From contig CAZTTG010000122.1 in the NCBI GenBank assembly GCA_964615935.1, forward strand, positions 1-15,174: a stretch of 15,174 nucleotides of DNA, written 5' to 3'. Shown piece after piece: positions 14,071 through 15,174 of this stretch; position 1 is the stretch's first letter, and each line of letters begins with the position of its first letter. This DNA comes from CAZTTG01 sp964615935. GTDB taxonomy: Bacteria > Planctomycetota > UBA1135 > GCA-002686595. The notes beneath the pieces are model-generated. The model was given only the letters and a program-made list of their open reading frames with translations, was not told the origin of the DNA and did no database searches. A program made the translations under genes and the position numbers.

Positions 14071-14723
14071 GGGCCCCCCCGCTCTCCGAGGACCAGGAGG
14101 GCCTCGAAGGCGGCCCAGCTCTCGGCCTCCTTGCGGGTTCGGCCCCAGGCGGTGGGGAAGCGCTCGGACCCCACGCGCGCCGCGGTGAGGAAGGCCCGCG
14201 CGTGCGCCCGGCCGCGCTGGTCCAGGAGCTCGTAGGTCGGCGTCTGTCCCCAGCGCGCCTGGCACAGCTCCTGAAAGGCCTGCTTGGGGTTGGCCGCCCG
14301 GCGCTTCTCGCGGACGCGGGCGAGGTGCTGGTGCAGAGTGTCGAGGCAGAAGCCCCGCGCCGCCTCGAAGCCGCCGTCGAGGTAGACGGCGCCGACGACC
14401 GCCTCGTAGAGGTTGGCCAGGACCGAGGCCGGCAGGGTGCGCTCCCGCATGCCGCCGCCCACTCGGGCCTCGCGGTGGAGGCCGAGGGCGCGGGCTCCCT
14501 CGGCCAGGGCCTTGCGCGAGACCACCGCGGCCTTCAGCTCGGTGAGGTCGCCCTCGTCCAGGTCGCGGAGCCGGTGGTAGAGCTCGTCGGCCACGACCAG
14601 GTCGAGCACCGCGTCGCCGAGGAACTCGAGACGCTCGTTGTTGCGCTGGCCGTCGACCGACGCGTGGGTGAGGGCGAGCTCCAGGAGGCCCGGATCGCCG
14701 AAGGAGTGCGAGGTCTCCAGCAT
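14067..14723 (-). CDS. rnc: Ribonuclease III (218 aa)
   Basis: Cuts double-stranded RNA in rRNA maturation and mRNA turnover. The catalytic domain has NERLEFLGDAVLDL (residues 29-42, with Glu30, Glu33 and Asp37 matching E38/E41/D45 of the E. coli enzyme) and LYEAVVGAVYLDGG with catalytic Glu107. The residue aligned with the second-cluster metal ligand Asp114 is Asn104. A C-terminal dsRNA-binding domain spans about 148-215 (NPKQAFQELCQ to RTRKEAESWAAFEALL). ATG 14723 (MLETSHSFGDPGLLELALTHAS) gives a slightly short N-terminus; the open frame further upstream is low complexity. No strong Shine-Dalgarno sequence is seen. It is the first gene of the rnc-mfd-surA unit, with a 4-base overlap with mfd. 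Confidence 0.95.
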   Translation of the reverse strand: MLETSHSFGDPGLLELALTHASVDGQRNNERLEFLGDAVLDLVVADELYHRLRDLDEGDLTELKAAVVSRKALAEGARALGLHREARVGGGMRERTLPASVLANLYEAVVGAVYLDGGFEAARGFCLDTLHQHLARVREKRRAANPKQAFQELCQARWGQTPTYELLDQRGRAHARAFLTAARVGSERFPTAWGRTRKEAESWAAFEALLVLGERGGP

Positions 14724-14792
14724 GATCGGCGGTCGAGCCGCCGCCCGGGCCGGGTGGCGGCAGGCGCCTTGCCCCGGGTCTCGACCGCAGGG

Positions 14793-14803
14793 CAGAGTAT
14801 AGT
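14793..14803. promoter_or_regulatory. Two-way -10 element between rnc and the small membrane gene
   Basis: CAGAGTATAGT reads TATAGT rightward (14798-14803, towards 14829) and TATACT leftward (14801-14796, towards rnc), each five of six matches to TATAAT. No good -35 is visible for either direction. The leftward nine bases TATACTCTG are identical to those ahead of P3. Confidence 0.4.
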
Positions 14804-14828
14804 GCGCCTGGAGACGGGGAACGGCCAT

Positions 14829-15014
14829 ATGAGGGACGAATACCGCCCGCGCCCGGACGACCCTCTGGTCGAGCCCTTCTTCGGGGCGTTCGGGGAGCCC
14901 GAAGGCGATGCCGCTACGCGGGTGGGGAGGGGGCGGAGGTGTGGGTGGTTCTGCGTCGGGGTGGTCGTGGGGGTGGTCGCGCTGGGCGCGGTTTGCGTGT
15001 GGGTGTTGGGTTGA
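14829..15014 (+). CDS. Small single-pass membrane protein (61 aa)
   Basis: No family recognised. The charged, Pro-rich N-terminal half (RDEYRPRPDDPLVEP, then GEPEGDAATR) is followed by a basic patch GRGRR (33-37) and one hydrophobic helix of about 20 residues (CGWFCVGVVVGVVALGAVCV, 38-57) at the very C-terminus. The positive patch before the helix predicts N-in orientation, as in tail-anchored proteins. GGGGA lies 8 bases before the ATG, and a candidate -10 lies about 25 bases upstream. It is divergent from rnc. Evidence for translation is the orderly hydrophobic block and the ribosome-binding site; it could still be a chance frame in GC-rich DNA. Confidence 0.55.
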   Translation: MRDEYRPRPDDPLVEPFFGAFGEPEGDAATRVGRGRRCGWFCVGVVVGVVALGAVCVWVLG

Positions 15015-15029
15015 GGGATGACTCCTCGG

Positions 15030-15050
15030 CGCGCCCGCGGAGCGGGCGCG
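15030..15050 (+). other. GC hairpin after the small membrane gene
   Basis: Perfect 9-bp arms CGCGCCCGC/GCGGGCGCG on the loop GGA, 16 bases after the stop codon. There is no T run. It may stabilise or pause the transcript, but it is not a canonical terminator. Confidence 0.4.
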
Positions 15051-15122
15051 GCCAGTGGGCCGGCGCTGGGCCTGGCGGCCCCGACCAAGGACGAGCCCTC
15101 GCCCTGGGCCGGGGACCTCCAC

Positions 15123-15160
15123 GCGCGGCACACTTGCCGCGCCGGCGCCGAGTGGCGCCG
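15123..15160. other. Two adjacent perfect hairpins at the right edge
   Basis: GCGCGGCA/TGCCGCGC with a four-base loop (15123-15142) is followed immediately by CGGCGCC/GGCGCCG with a four-base loop (15143-15160). Their purpose cannot be judged because the window ends 14 bases later. Confidence 0.4.
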
Positions 15161-15174
15161 TGACGCCACGCGAG

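Noticed and set aside
1..15174. CRISPR array, transposon, integrase or attachment site
   Set aside because: No regularly spaced direct repeats, transposase-like proteins or terminal inverted repeats were seen. A tRNA is present but has no integrase or duplicated 3' end beside it.

Overview
The window is very GC-rich and codes densely on both strands. It carries conserved bacterial housekeeping genes plus three tandem paralogous genes for envelope-anchored alpha/alpha-toroid (squalene-cyclase/prenyltransferase-like) proteins. Their toroid sequences (HQ-x2-DG-x-W, DMYYWYYGSYAMYQMGG, GGRVYSTALM-LEVYFRY) resemble, from memory, a family abundant in Planctomycetota. I therefore favour a planctomycete or a related GC-rich, diderm-type bacterium, without certainty.

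Layout: 1-482 is non-coding and less GC-rich at its left edge, with a strong rightward terminator at 101-123 and several hairpins. On the minus strand follow an ArfB-type ribosome-rescue hydrolase, a DUF971 protein, tRNA-Phe(GAA) with its own promoter, ribF and def; def and ribF overlap by GTGA. A divergent promoter at 2988-3016 drives a rightward TPR protein and rpsT (ribosomal protein S20), closed by a terminator at 4839-4861. On the minus strand from 14723 down to 4872 run rnc (RNase III), mfd, a SurA-like chaperone, toroid protein P3, lipoprotein toroid P2, a terminator, and toroid protein P1. rnc, mfd and surA are linked by 4-base start/stop overlaps. A 61-residue single-pass membrane protein is read rightward from 14829, divergent from rnc.

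The most interesting part is 4872-9434. P1 and P3 have a TonB-like N-terminus: a short cytoplasmic tail, one transmembrane helix with the S-x-x-x-H pattern of TonB, and an acidic Glu/Pro linker. The TonB C-terminal domain is replaced by a toroid domain. P2 carries the same toroid behind a lipoprotein signal and shares a transcription unit with P3. The class II cyclase catalytic aspartates look lost in all three, so binding or structural roles seem likelier than cyclisation. A working model is a trans-envelope machine in which TonB-type anchors and a lipoprotein present related toroids to each other or to a shared ligand. No ExbB/ExbD or TonB-dependent receptor lies in the window, so any energy coupling is inference.
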